Shown piece by piece: positions 34,776-44,085 of a stretch of DNA of 64,000 nucleotides (its first letter is position 1; the number at the start of each line of letters is the position of its first letter). Origin of the DNA: Martinezella tropici. Lineage in GTDB: Bacteria; Pseudomonadota; Alphaproteobacteria; Rhizobiales; Rhizobiaceae. Below the pieces are notes generated by a model. It had not been told where the DNA came from, ran no database searches, and saw nothing but the letters and a program-made list of their open reading frames with translations. The stretch is from positions 186,001 through 250,000 of the forward strand of contig JUHI01000006.1 in NCBI GenBank assembly GCA_000799755.1. The letters are read 5' to 3'. The translations under genes were made by a program, and so were the position numbers.

Positions 34776-35672
34776 ATGAAATCCAATAGTACCGGTTACG
34801 TCTTCACGCTGTTGGCAATCAGCATATTCGCCATACAGGACGGCATATCCAAACACCTCGTCAGCGCCTATCCGCCGCTTCTGGTGGCGATGATCCGCTA
34901 TTGGGGTTTCATGCTCTTTGCCGTCGCAATGGCCGCGCGCGCGCCGGGCGGCCTGCGGAGCAATGTCAGGACCAAGCGGCCCGCCCTGCAAATCGCCCGT
35001 GGCCTGCTCCTCGCCGCACAGATCGTCGTCGTCATTTCGTCCTTCGTCATCGTCGGCCTTGCCCGCTCGCAGGCAATCCTGTCATCGGGGCCCTTGATGG
35101 TGGCTTTGCTCTCGATCCCGATCCTCGGCGAGAAGGTCGGCTGGCGGAGATGGTTGGCGATCAGTTTCGGCTTCGTCGGCGTTCTCTTGATCCTGAAACC
35201 CGAGAGCGGCATCTTCGATGCGAAGTTCCTGATACCGCTTTTCGGCGCGCTGCTATTTTCGCTCTACGTCGTCCTTACCCGCTATGTCAGCCGCGAGGAC
35301 GGCGCCATGACCAGCTTTTTCTATACCGGTGTCGTCGGCGCGGTCGCCATGAGCTGTATCGGCCCATTTTTCTGGACAACGCTTGCGCCACATGACTGGA
35401 TCTTTATGGGCATCCTCTGCCTGACGGGCGTTTCGAGCCACTATTTCCTCATCCGCGCCTACGACATGCTCGACGCGGTGGTCATCCAGCCCCTGACGTA
35501 TCTGCAGCTCGTCTTCTCCGCCATTATCGGCGTTGCCATATTCGGCGAAAAGCTGAGCGCGCCCATGATCCTGGGCGCGCTCATCGTTGTTGCGGCGGGC
35601 ATATTCACAATCTGGCGCGAACATGCTCTGGCTAGGGCCCGACTTAAAGCCGGCAAGGCATCGGCAGCCTAG
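34776..35672 (+). CDS. DMT superfamily (EamA) transporter
   Basis: The 298-residue membrane protein has ten predicted helices in two EamA repeats (about 1-140 and 150-290). It has the repeat pattern SSGPLMVALLSIPILGEKVG in the first half and LQLVFSAIIGVAIFGEKLS in the second. Members export amino acids, nucleosides or other small metabolites; the cargo here is unknown. Its stop overlaps the exoP stop on the other strand by the shared CTAG. Confidence 0.87.
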   Translation: MKSNSTGYVFTLLAISIFAIQDGISKHLVSAYPPLLVAMIRYWGFMLFAVAMAARAPGGLRSNVRTKRPALQIARGLLLAAQIVVVISSFVIVGLARSQAILSSGPLMVALLSIPILGEKVGWRRWLAISFGFVGVLLILKPESGIFDAKFLIPLFGALLFSLYVVLTRYVSREDGAMTSFFYTGVVGAVAMSCIGPFFWTTLAPHDWIFMGILCLTGVSSHYFLIRAYDMLDAVVIQPLTYLQLVFSAIIGVAIFGEKLSAPMILGALIVVAAGIFTIWREHALARARLKAGKASAA

Positions 35673-38017
35673 GCGTCCACCTCAGCGCGGGGCTGCGCTT
35701 CGGTGTAGTAGCTGACATATTTCTGCCGGTAGCGTTCCGTGCCACCGAAGTCGCTGTAGCGGGGCAATTCCGACATGTCGGTCTTGTTGAGGATGACACC
35801 GAGGACGCGCGAATTGATCTGCGGCTCCTGCTCCAACACGTGGCGCACGAGGTTGGTGGGGGTCGCTCCCCATTCTGTTACGAGCAGGAAGGCATCGACC
35901 TGCGGCGCGAAGGCTTTTGCGTCGATGACCGGACCGAGAGGTGCCAGATCGACGATGATATAGTCGAACATCTTGCGCGCATTTTCCATAAGCTGCTGCA
36001 TGCCTTGCGACGAAAGAAGCTCGCTGGTGTGCAGCAGTTGATCGCGCACCGCAACCGGCAGGATCGCGAGCTTGGTACGCGGATCGACCTTGACGACATT
36101 CGTCCACGGAACCTCGCCGAGAACGGCCTCGATCAGGCCCGCCTGCGGCGGCGTCTTCAGCGTCCGGCTCAGGCCTGGATTGCGCAAGTCGGCGTCGATC
36201 AGCAGCGTGCGCTTGCCGCTGCTGGCGAGCAGGGCGGCAAAATTCGCAGCCGTCGTCGACTTGCCTTCGCCCGGCAGCGCCGAGACGACGCCGATAACGC
36301 GGTCGGCACGGCCCTGCAGCATCACGTCGCTGGCAAGCTTGGCGTTCCTCAAGGTTTCGGCAAAGATCGAACGCGGCGCTTCGACCGAGATACGCATCAT
36401 GCGCTCGAAGGCGACGCCGCTTTCGCCATCCTCCGCCGTCATGGGTTCCGCTCCCGCATCAGACTTGCGTGACTTCTTCTTGCCCTTGTTCTTGCCTTGC
36501 TGGCCAAGCAGCGGCAGGTAACCTAGGAACTTCAGCCCGAGCGCGGCGCGCACATCGGCCTCGACACGGAAGTATCGGTCGCGGAATTCCTGGAAAGCGG
36601 CAATACCGGCGCCGGCCATCAGGCCGAGGATCACCGAAAGCGCCATTACGAGCGTCTTCTTCGGGCTCGACGGCGAGGTCGGCACGCCGGCAACCGAGAT
36701 GACACGCGCCTTGGCGATCGGGAACGAACGCTGCTGGGTCGCTTGTTCGAAGCGGCCAAGATAGGATTCATAAAGCGTCTTCAGCGCCGATGCCTTCTGG
36801 TTCAGCTCATTGAGGTGAACCAGCGACTTGTTAGCCTCGGAATTCTTACCGACGACCTTGTCGATACTTTCGCGCAGCGATTCCGCGCGCGACTGTGCGA
36901 CATCAAGCTCGTTTTTGTAGCTGGCAGTCAATTGCTGAAGTACCTGATAGATCTGCCGGGTGATGTCCTGCCGTTCGGCACGAAGCGCCACGGCTTGCGG
37001 ATGGTCGGCACCGAAATTCTGCGTGACGTCCTGCTCGCGCTTTTCGACGGCGAGATATTTCGTCTTCAGATCCTGCAGCACCGAGTTGTCGGTCGTGTTC
37101 GACGAAATGGTGGCGTTCTTGACGGCGTTGTCGGGGCCTTGATCGATGATAGACTTGTACTGGTTGTAGCGTGCGGAGGCGCTGGCCGTATCGGCCTGGG
37201 CGATAATCAGCTGCTTGTTTAAGTCGGAAATCTGCTGCTCCGACATCAGCTCGCCGCCGGTCGAAGTCAAGCCATTGTCGGCCTTGTATTTCTCGACTTC
37301 GAGCGAAGCCTCCTGCGCACGCTGACGGAGATCGTTCAAGCGTTCCTGCAGCCAGACGGAAGCGCGTTCGGTCGCATCGAAATTGGCGTTCAACTGATCG
37401 GTCAGATAGGCATCGGCGTAAGCGCGCGTGACCTTGGCGGCGAGACGCTTGTCGGTCGAGCTGTAGGAAACGGCAACGACCGAGCTTCGCGTCACGCGCT
37501 CGACCTTCAGATTGTCCTGCAGGACGGCGGCAACCTTCTGGCGCTGGGCTTCGCGCTGCTCCTCAGGCGTCATCGGCGGCCGGCCAGGCGTGAAGGCGCT
37601 CGCAATCAGGCTGACGCCGGATTTGAGCAGTGCAGCCGGAGACATCGGCGGGTTAAGCAACGTCTCGTTGTCGGCAAGCCCTGCCGTATCGACAACACGC
37701 AGCGCCATCTCGTTCGATTTGAGGATTTCGACGGCGCTCGCGATCTCCATGTCCGCCTGCTGGCTGCTGGCCACCGGCGGCTGGTCCTCGGCATATTTCG
37801 TCATGCTTTCGTCGAGCAATATCTGCGTCATCGAGGTGTAGCTCGACGTGGCAGTCAGCAGATAGGCGACAGCCAGAATGACGAAGGCGGCCACGGCAAA
37901 AATGATGGTGCGGATGCGCCGGACCACGACGGCCATGAGCCTGTCGAGATCGATAAAGCTATCCTGCGCTTCCTCTTGCGGAAGAGCGCTGTGGAAAGTG
38001 AAGTTCTTCTGATGCAT
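35669..38017 (-). CDS. exoP: Exopolysaccharide chain-length/transport protein and tyrosine autokinase ExoP
   Basis: The 782-residue inner-membrane protein has a Wzz-type periplasmic domain (helices near residues 35-55 and 435-455, with long coiled coil between). A cytoplasmic BY-kinase domain follows (about 530-760; Walker A LPGEGKSTTAANF, Walker A' TLLIDADLRNPG, Walker B YIIVDLAPLGP). It ends in a Tyr-rich tail (YSDFGGTERYRQKYVSYY). ExoP controls succinoglycan chain length and polymer export with ExoQ and ExoF. ATG at 38017 has AAGGTGG upstream and is preferred over 38059. It ends the long exoH-to-exoP gene run. Confidence 0.93.
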   Translation of the reverse strand: MHQKNFTFHSALPQEEAQDSFIDLDRLMAVVVRRIRTIIFAVAAFVILAVAYLLTATSSYTSMTQILLDESMTKYAEDQPPVASSQQADMEIASAVEILKSNEMALRVVDTAGLADNETLLNPPMSPAALLKSGVSLIASAFTPGRPPMTPEEQREAQRQKVAAVLQDNLKVERVTRSSVVAVSYSSTDKRLAAKVTRAYADAYLTDQLNANFDATERASVWLQERLNDLRQRAQEASLEVEKYKADNGLTSTGGELMSEQQISDLNKQLIIAQADTASASARYNQYKSIIDQGPDNAVKNATISSNTTDNSVLQDLKTKYLAVEKREQDVTQNFGADHPQAVALRAERQDITRQIYQVLQQLTASYKNELDVAQSRAESLRESIDKVVGKNSEANKSLVHLNELNQKASALKTLYESYLGRFEQATQQRSFPIAKARVISVAGVPTSPSSPKKTLVMALSVILGLMAGAGIAAFQEFRDRYFRVEADVRAALGLKFLGYLPLLGQQGKNKGKKKSRKSDAGAEPMTAEDGESGVAFERMMRISVEAPRSIFAETLRNAKLASDVMLQGRADRVIGVVSALPGEGKSTTAANFAALLASSGKRTLLIDADLRNPGLSRTLKTPPQAGLIEAVLGEVPWTNVVKVDPRTKLAILPVAVRDQLLHTSELLSSQGMQQLMENARKMFDYIIVDLAPLGPVIDAKAFAPQVDAFLLVTEWGATPTNLVRHVLEQEPQINSRVLGVILNKTDMSELPRYSDFGGTERYRQKYVSYYTEAQPRAEVDA

Positions 38018-38059
38018 GGCGACCACCTTGTCGGAGAAGCCCGAATGAACAATAGCCAT

Positions 38060-38096
38060 GACCCGCGGCCTTGCCGGCCGCAGGTCACAATGTGAC
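38060..38096 (-). promoter_or_regulatory. Hairpin and palindrome in the exoN-exoP gap
   Basis: GACC-C-GCGGCC (38060-38070) pairs with GGCCGC-A-GGTC (38076-38086) around a five-base loop. It overlaps a second perfect inverted repeat, GTCACA-A-TGTGAC (38084-38096). Both lie between the exoN stop and the exoP start, and could attenuate or stabilise the message or bind a regulator. Confidence 0.5.
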
Positions 38097-38100
38097 AGGC

Positions 38101-39006
38101 TTAAGCAGCGGTCATCTGCGATTCGTGCGAGACGACCAGGTTGCGGATCGAGTCATAGACCAAGCCGCCGATATCGGAGCGAGCAAGCGCGAAGGCGACA
38201 TTCGCTTCGATGAAGCCGTGCTTGGACCCGCAGTCGAACGTGCGACCGTTGTAGACCTGGGCATGGAAAGATTGCGTCTCGGAGAGGCGCAGCATGCCAT
38301 CGGTCAGCTGGATCTCATTGCCGGCACCGCGCTCCTGGCGGGCCAGAATGTCGAAGATCTCGGGCTGCAGAATATAGCGGCCATTGAGGTAAAAGTTTGA
38401 AGGCGCCTCGGAAGGATGCGGCTTTTCGACCATTTTGGTCACGGCAAAGCCATGGCGCACGGCCTCGCCCTTGCCGATAATGCCGTATTTCGAGGTCTCT
38501 TCCGGCGCGCATTCCTCGACGGCGACGATATTGCCGCCGGTCTCGTTGTAGAGCTCCATCAGGCCGGCCATGCAGCCGCGCATGCCGTAGCAGAGCATGT
38601 CGGGCAGAAGCAGCGCGAAGGGCTCGTTACCGATCAGATCGCGGGCGCACCAGACGGCATGGCCAAGGCCGAGCGGAGCCTGCTGACGGGTGAAGCTGAC
38701 AGCGCCCGGCCGCGGCAGGAGGCGTTCCAGCTCGCTGACCTGATGGCTCTTGCCGGCCAGCCGCAGCGAGGAAATCAGCTCCGGCGTGTCATCGAAATGA
38801 TCTTCGATCGCCGACTTGTTGCGGCTGGTGACGAAGACGATGTGCTCGATACCAGCCTCGATGGCTTCATCGACGGCATATTGCACGACCGGACGATCGA
38901 CGATCGTCAGCATCTCCTTTGGCATCGCCTTGGTGGCGGGCAGGAAGCGCGTTCCATTGCCGGCAACCGGGATGACTGCTTTTCTCACGCGATGTTTGGG
39001 GTCCAT
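38101..39006 (-). CDS. exoN: UTP-glucose-1-phosphate uridylyltransferase
   Basis: The 301-residue nucleotidyltransferase has the GalU signature [16 protein letters not shown] at residues 18-33. [13 protein letters not shown] and [14 protein letters not shown] follow. It makes UDP-glucose for the repeat unit. Position between exoP and exoO matches the exoN place of the succinoglycan cluster, hence the symbol. Start is four bases after the exoO stop. Confidence 0.92.
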   Translation of the reverse strand: MDPKHRVRKAVIPVAGNGTRFLPATKAMPKEMLTIVDRPVVQYAVDEAIEAGIEHIVFVTSRNKSAIEDHFDDTPELISSLRLAGKSHQVSELERLLPRPGAVSFTRQQAPLGLGHAVWCARDLIGNEPFALLLPDMLCYGMRGCMAGLMELYNETGGNIVAVEECAPEETSKYGIIGKGEAVRHGFAVTKMVEKPHPSEAPSNFYLNGRYILQPEIFDILARQERGAGNEIQLTDGMLRLSETQSFHAQVYNGRTFDCGSKHGFIEANVAFALARSDIGGLVYDSIRNLVVSHESQMTAA

Positions 39007-39010
39007 GGCT

Positions 39011-40036
39011 CTATCCTTTGTTAGAGTGAGGGCCTGCGCCGATATTTGGCAGGGGGGAGGAAAGTTGAGAGGTAGACGTCGGTTGGCGACCGCTCCTGAG
39101 TGAAGCGGCCAGGCGACGGAAACGTGCCGCGATCGGCATGCTGAGATGGCGCACCGCCCGCGGATTGAGGCATGCGATCTTCAGCATCGCCTGCAATTCG
39201 CGTTCCTTGATGCTGTCGACCAGCTTCAGGAATGCGATGACATCCTTCAGATTGCGTGTGCGCCGCCGCTGTGCGGCAAGGGCAGCGGCACCGAAGGGAT
39301 GTTCGGCAAAGAATCTGGCATCGGCGGCAAGCATCGCCTCGACATGATCCTGTCTGAGGATACGGGAAATCGATCCATCGCGAATATAATAGAGGTAGCC
39401 TATCGTCGGCTCGACGACGCAGACGCCGCCCCGGGCAAGTGCGGAAGCGAGGAAGATGTAGTCCTCGCCAATCCGCAGGGTCTCGTCGAAGCGCAGGCGA
39501 TGCTTCTCGACAAAGGCACGCTCGAAGACGGGCTTCATGTAGCCGAAATTGTGCTCCGACTGGAAAATCATGTTCGAGGCGATGAACTTTGCCAGCGTCA
39601 GCAACGGCATGCGCGTGAGCATGGGCTCCGGGAACATCGGCAGCATCGTGCCGACGTCCTCGCGGATGACGTCGAGATTATCGACGGCAATCTGTGCTTC
39701 GGCCTTTTCCGCCCGGGCGATCAAACGCGCCATGCGATCCGGGCGTAGGGCATCGTCGGAATCGAGCACGGCAACCCACCGACCGCGAGCAGCATCAAGT
39801 CCGGCATTTCGGGCAGCGCCCGGTCCGCCGTTGCGCGGCATGGCCACAAGACGGACACGGGGATCGGGATGGCTTGCGACAATCTCGCGCGTGCCGTCCG
39901 TCGAGCAATCGTCGACGATGATCACTTCCATGCTGACGGCACCTTGCGCCAGTGCGCTGTCGATGGCGCGCTCAAGCGTTTCCTCGGCATTATAGGCAGC
40001 AATGACGAAGCTGACGTCGGGGATGAAATCCGTCAT
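39011..40036 (-). CDS. exoO: Family 2 glycosyltransferase ExoO
   Basis: The 341-residue GT-A glycosyltransferase has [33 protein letters not shown] and [12 protein letters not shown] (DxD-type metal site). Its ATG at 40036 overlaps the exoM stop (ATGA), and it precedes exoN, the exact exoO position. In S. meliloti ExoO adds one of the later glucose residues of the octasaccharide. The donor specificity here is inherited from synteny rather than from motifs. Confidence 0.88.
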   Translation of the reverse strand: MTDFIPDVSFVIAAYNAEETLERAIDSALAQGAVSMEVIIVDDCSTDGTREIVASHPDPRVRLVAMPRNGGPGAARNAGLDAARGRWVAVLDSDDALRPDRMARLIARAEKAEAQIAVDNLDVIREDVGTMLPMFPEPMLTRMPLLTLAKFIASNMIFQSEHNFGYMKPVFERAFVEKHRLRFDETLRIGEDYIFLASALARGGVCVVEPTIGYLYYIRDGSISRILRQDHVEAMLAADARFFAEHPFGAAALAAQRRRTRNLKDVIAFLKLVDSIKERELQAMLKIACLNPRAVRHLSMPIAARFRRLAASLRSGRQPTSTSQLSSPLPNIGAGPHSNKG

Positions 40037-40971
40037 TGCGGTGCCTTCTCCAGGTTTCCGTATTGTTCGATTTCGCGAACTCCAAAGAGACCGCTGACGA
40101 CGCCGGCATGCATGACGCCGCGCAGGCCATAGCGATGGCGCTTGACGGGAGATGCGGAGAGCAGGGCGGCGGCGACAAAGCAATAGGCTGATTTCGTGCC
40201 CGCAAGCGCGATTGCGCACCAGCGTCCGAAGCCACCCTTGGCTTCCAGCAGCATGCGGCCATGCGTCTGGCCCATGCGATACCGCCGCTTCGAAAGCCAG
40301 GAAACCGTGGCGCGCTTGTTGGGAACGGGTTCGTAGACCAGCGCATCCTCGGCATAGGCGATCTTGCCGCCGGCCTTGTGCATATGGCTGAAGAACTCGG
40401 TATCCTCGCCGCCACTGCGCCCAAGCGCGACATTGAAGCGCCGCCCGGCAAGGCAAGGTGCGCCTCGGCGCAGCAGCACATTGCAGGTGTAACCGGTCAA
40501 AATTTCCCCGGCGACCCAAACTGGCAACGTCGAATGGAAATCGCCACGCTGCATCCAGGCTGGAGCGACATTTTCGTAGACCGCCTGAACAGGGCCGAGA
40601 ACGGCGTCGGCACCGGTCGTATCGGCCATGATCAGCATTTCCGTCAGCCAGTCTTCCGATGCCGTCTCGTCATCGTCAATGAAGGCAAGGAAGTCGCCGC
40701 TCGCCTGATCCAGGCAGGCATTGCGGGCAATCGAGATATTCGATGCCGGGCAATGGACATAAGCGATCTCGAAGGGCACGGCAGAACGCATGGCGTCGAC
40801 ACGGCTGCGCGCGCTCGGCGCCACGTCATTGTCGGCAACGATGATCCGGACGATCGCGCCTGTGGGGATGCTGAGCACCGCAAGCGACAATAATGTCTGA
40901 TCGAGCTCTGCTCGCCTGTACGTGCAGACTGCGATATCGATCTTTATCGGGCGTCGATGGACTTGTGTCAT
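40033..40971 (-). CDS. exoM: Family 2 glycosyltransferase ExoM
   Basis: The 312-residue GT2 enzyme has IDIAVCTYRRAELDQTLLSL, IIVADNDVAPSA and LAFIDDDETASEDWL. It is coupled by four-base overlaps to exoA upstream and exoO downstream. ExoM adds the fourth sugar (glucose) of the succinoglycan unit in S. meliloti. The assignment follows order and GT2 subfamily character. Confidence 0.88.
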   Translation of the reverse strand: MTQVHRRPIKIDIAVCTYRRAELDQTLLSLAVLSIPTGAIVRIIVADNDVAPSARSRVDAMRSAVPFEIAYVHCPASNISIARNACLDQASGDFLAFIDDDETASEDWLTEMLIMADTTGADAVLGPVQAVYENVAPAWMQRGDFHSTLPVWVAGEILTGYTCNVLLRRGAPCLAGRRFNVALGRSGGEDTEFFSHMHKAGGKIAYAEDALVYEPVPNKRATVSWLSKRRYRMGQTHGRMLLEAKGGFGRWCAIALAGTKSAYCFVAAALLSASPVKRHRYGLRGVMHAGVVSGLFGVREIEQYGNLEKAPQ

Positions 40972-41966
40972 GACGCAACCCTGCGATTGCGGAAGCTTAA
41001 GACCTCCATCCAGAACCCCATCGACCAGGCGAAATGCATGACCATGGCGGAGATGGCGGCGAGCGGGCCGTAGGGGTTTTTCTGGCCAAGCGCGATCCAG
41101 AAGCCATAGGCTATGCAGGCAACGGCCCAGAGGCCGACGGGAATAACCGCAATCCAGTTGAGGACAGCCAGGAAGGCACCGATGAAGATCGGCACCACCG
41201 CCAGCGGCAGCATCTGGCGCAGGCTCGGCATGCTGCGATGCTTGAGGATATTGCGGGCGCGGCCGCGGCCGTAGCCGAGATACTGCTTGAAGAGCGTCGG
41301 GATGCTGGAGCGGGGATAGTAGGTCATCGCCGTCTTGTCGGTGAGCCAGATCCGATACCCGGCCTTGTGCAGCCGGTAGTCCAGCTCGGCATCCTCGTTG
41401 TGACTGAAGGTTTCGTCATAGCCGCCGACGGCGCGGAAGGCGGCGACGCGCATCAGCGCATGATGCCCATGCTCCGCCCAATGGCCCTTCGCTCCCTCTC
41501 TATGCTTCGAGCCGCCATTACCGAGCTTGGAGTTCTGCGCCACGGCCGTCGCCTTCTGGAAGGCGCTGAAACCCATGGTGCGCATGGCAACGACAACGGA
41601 ATCCGCGCCGGTCTCGCCGGCCTCCTGAACCAGCGTCTGGCAGTAATCGTCGGGATAGTCGCCATGGGCGTCGATGCGGATGAAATACTCATGATCGTCG
41701 CCGAAGGTCTCGATGGCGAGGTTGATCGCAGCGCTCTGCAACCGCTTGGGATTGTTCAGCAGCAGAACCCGCGGATCTCTGACGGCTATATCCCGGACGA
41801 TCTCGCGCGTGCGATCGGTGCTGCCGCCATCAGCTACCACGATCCTCGCATCGAGTGCGTCCAGAGCCTGTCCGAGTTTGTCGATCAGCGGCTCGATATG
41901 CTTTTCCTCGTTGAGGCAAGGAATAATAATTATGCAACGCATATCCCCTGAACTTACGGTCGTCAT
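40968..41966 (-). CDS. exoA: Family 2 glycosyltransferase ExoA
   Basis: The 332-residue GT2 enzyme has IIIIPCLNEEKHIEPLIDKL, VVADGGSTDRTREI, FIRIDAHGDYP, and three C-terminal hydrophobic helices (about 240-325) that anchor it to the membrane. ExoA adds the third sugar in a beta-1,3 link. Its ATG overlaps the exoL stop. An ATG at 41942 is an alternative start eight codons in. Confidence 0.88.
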   Translation of the reverse strand: MTTVSSGDMRCIIIIPCLNEEKHIEPLIDKLGQALDALDARIVVADGGSTDRTREIVRDIAVRDPRVLLLNNPKRLQSAAINLAIETFGDDHEYFIRIDAHGDYPDDYCQTLVQEAGETGADSVVVAMRTMGFSAFQKATAVAQNSKLGNGGSKHREGAKGHWAEHGHHALMRVAAFRAVGGYDETFSHNEDAELDYRLHKAGYRIWLTDKTAMTYYPRSSIPTLFKQYLGYGRGRARNILKHRSMPSLRQMLPLAVVPIFIGAFLAVLNWIAVIPVGLWAVACIAYGFWIALGQKNPYGPLAAISAMVMHFAWSMGFWMEVLSFRNRRVAS

Positions 41967-43174
41967 TGCAATCCACCTCTATTGCGATGCAGTTGTGGGA
42001 GGGCCTGTATTTCGGCAATCTGCTCGTTGGCGCGCGTCAGCGACGCGAGCCGCTGGACCAGCCCCTGACAATCGGCGCGATCCATCATCCATTGCTTGCG
42101 ATCCTGGGACGCAACGGCCTCGAAAGCGGCGAGATAGCGCGTCTCGTCCATCGCACCCAGAAGCGCGGTCAAACGTCCGGCATCGGCCGCATCGAGCATG
42201 AGCCCGATCTTCCGGCTTGTCAGAAACCGTGCCGTCTCAGTGCCGTCGATCGCGATCGGCACGGCACCATAGAGGCCGCCCTCGTAGAGACGGTTCGGCA
42301 GCAGCCAGCTCGAATTCAGCCCCTCTTCGAAAAAGTCGATCGCCCAGGAGAACTGGACCTCGTTGTAGATCGTCGCAAGATCCTCAGGATTCTTGTAGGC
42401 GCCGGCGAAGTGCATGAAAGGTGCATCGCTGACGGTGCGATCGAAGTCGTCAAATTCGGAGTAAGCGGGCCGGCCACGCAGAACGATCTCGAAGCGGCCT
42501 TCCATGCGGCGAGAGAATTGATCGAGCATTGCCAGCGACTTGCGGCATCGAAGCGCGCCGAACCAGCCGATCTTCCATGGCTTGCCCGGCGCAGGCAGCC
42601 TGGCGCCCGACGCGGCGGCGCGGGCCGCGGGCTCAAGCGCCAGCACTTTGTTTTCGAGCAGCATGACAGGCACGTCGAGACCGGAGCGTGGACGGAAATA
42701 ACGCTCGATGAAAGCAGGCGAACTGGTCATCAGCAATTCCGCCTCGGAGCCGAAGTAGCGCTCCGCGCTGCGAAGTGCGCTGCCCACCACATCGTCGCGC
42801 AGCAACAGCCGGTGGATATCGAGGCATTCATAGACGATCGGCATATCGCCGCCGAAAACGGACTTGGCGCGATTGGCCAGCGCCAGCATTTCGAGATTGC
42901 GGCCGATGATGACATCCGGTCTTGCGACCGCACGCAAGGCGGTGCGCAGCTTCGCCGCCGATCTGGCCACCGCCGCGATACGCTGCGCAAACTGGGCATC
43001 CTGCGTCTTGCCAAGTTCGATCGGCTCGACGCCATGGACAGCAGCCAGCGCATTGTCGTCGCGACGGAAACCCGCGAGCGTCACGATTGCCCCGCCGGCC
43101 TGCAGCATCAGCACCCGCCTGCGCACGGCCGGATCGGCAAGATCATGGACGAAATACAGAATATGCAGCATCAA
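41963..43174 (-). CDS. exoL: Glycosyltransferase ExoL
   Basis: The 403-residue protein starts with LHILYFVHDLADPAVRRRVLML, a GT-B-like N-terminus, and has EEGLNSSWLLPNRLYEGGLYGAVPI in its donor-binding half (family pattern, quoted in part). ExoL adds the second sugar to the primed lipid. It lies 103 bases after exoK and overlaps exoA. The first two codons are both ATG, so the start could be 43174 or 43171. Confidence 0.86.
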   Translation of the reverse strand: MMLHILYFVHDLADPAVRRRVLMLQAGGAIVTLAGFRRDDNALAAVHGVEPIELGKTQDAQFAQRIAAVARSAAKLRTALRAVARPDVIIGRNLEMLALANRAKSVFGGDMPIVYECLDIHRLLLRDDVVGSALRSAERYFGSEAELLMTSSPAFIERYFRPRSGLDVPVMLLENKVLALEPAARAAASGARLPAPGKPWKIGWFGALRCRKSLAMLDQFSRRMEGRFEIVLRGRPAYSEFDDFDRTVSDAPFMHFAGAYKNPEDLATIYNEVQFSWAIDFFEEGLNSSWLLPNRLYEGGLYGAVPIAIDGTETARFLTSRKIGLMLDAADAGRLTALLGAMDETRYLAAFEAVASQDRKQWMMDRADCQGLVQRLASLTRANEQIAEIQALPQLHRNRGGLQ

Positions 43175-43277
43175 AACTTCCGCTTTTGCGCCCGGCCGAA
43201 ACCGGGCGCCTTGTGTGGTCGGTGTTGCATGGTGGCACTACAGCCAGCCGCGAGAGACGCCGCGCGGCCGGCCGGCT

Positions 43278-44081
43278 TCAATCGAGCTTGCAGGTAATCG
43301 ATTCCGGGAACAGGCACTTCTGGCCCGGTGCGGTATAGGCGACGCGCTTGATTTCCATGGTCGCGGGCTCGCCGCGATAGGCAAACTTGCCCATCCAGCC
43401 GCTGAGGGTATCGGTGCCCCAGAGGCTGAAGAAGATCTTCTGCGCATTCGTCGGTATCTTCGAGGGATCGGTGACTTCCTGGACGAGCTTGCCGTTCACA
43501 TAATAGCGCAGCCGGTCCTTTTCCCAGACGAAGGCATAATCGTTGAAGCCCTGATCGGCGCCGCCTGAAACCGGCGCCAGCTTCTCGTTGCCGCCCTTGG
43601 CGGAGATATATTGGTTGACCTGAACCTGGCCGGGATTCTTGCCGAGCACTTCGAAATCGATCTCGTCATGCGGCTTCTTGTCGGTCGGTCCGATATAGGT
43701 GAAGAAGGCGGAGTTTAGGCCAGGACCCGTTGCTGTGCGATAACGCGCCTCGTAAGTGCCATAGCCATAACGTTTCATCGTCTGGATTTCGCCGCAGGCA
43801 TAGTTGCGCTCACCCAACTTGGACTGGATGAACTGTAGTTGCAGCGCTCCGTCCTTGATGTTCACCTGCTTCTTCGACCAGGTGCAATTCTGATGCGGCC
43901 CGTTGTTCCAGCCATCGGAAATATACCAGCGGCTAGTGTCCAGGTGCTCGAAATTGTCGACGAAGGACCCACCCGTCGCCTGGTCGTCCTGTGCGGAGAC
44001 GATTTGCGGCAGGAAGCAGATGCTCATCAGAGCGATTGAGACAAGACCAAGTCTTTGCTTGCAGCTTTTCGATGTCGTCAT
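43278..44081 (-). CDS. exoK: Secreted GH16 endo-beta-1,3-1,4-glycanase ExoK
   Basis: The 267-residue protein has a signal peptide (cleavage near IVSAQ, residue 31). A GH16 fold follows with the E-x-D-x-x-E catalytic motif in HDEIDFEVLG. ExoK cuts nascent succinoglycan into low-molecular-weight forms. The ATG at 44081 has AAAGGTGATGCC before it; an earlier start at 44141 would overlap exoH and place extra residues before the signal peptide. It lies four bases after the exoH stop. Confidence 0.92.
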   Translation of the reverse strand: MTTSKSCKQRLGLVSIALMSICFLPQIVSAQDDQATGGSFVDNFEHLDTSRWYISDGWNNGPHQNCTWSKKQVNIKDGALQLQFIQSKLGERNYACGEIQTMKRYGYGTYEARYRTATGPGLNSAFFTYIGPTDKKPHDEIDFEVLGKNPGQVQVNQYISAKGGNEKLAPVSGGADQGFNDYAFVWEKDRLRYYVNGKLVQEVTDPSKIPTNAQKIFFSLWGTDTLSGWMGKFAYRGEPATMEIKRVAYTAPGQKCLFPESITCKLD

Positions 44082-44085
44082 GGCA

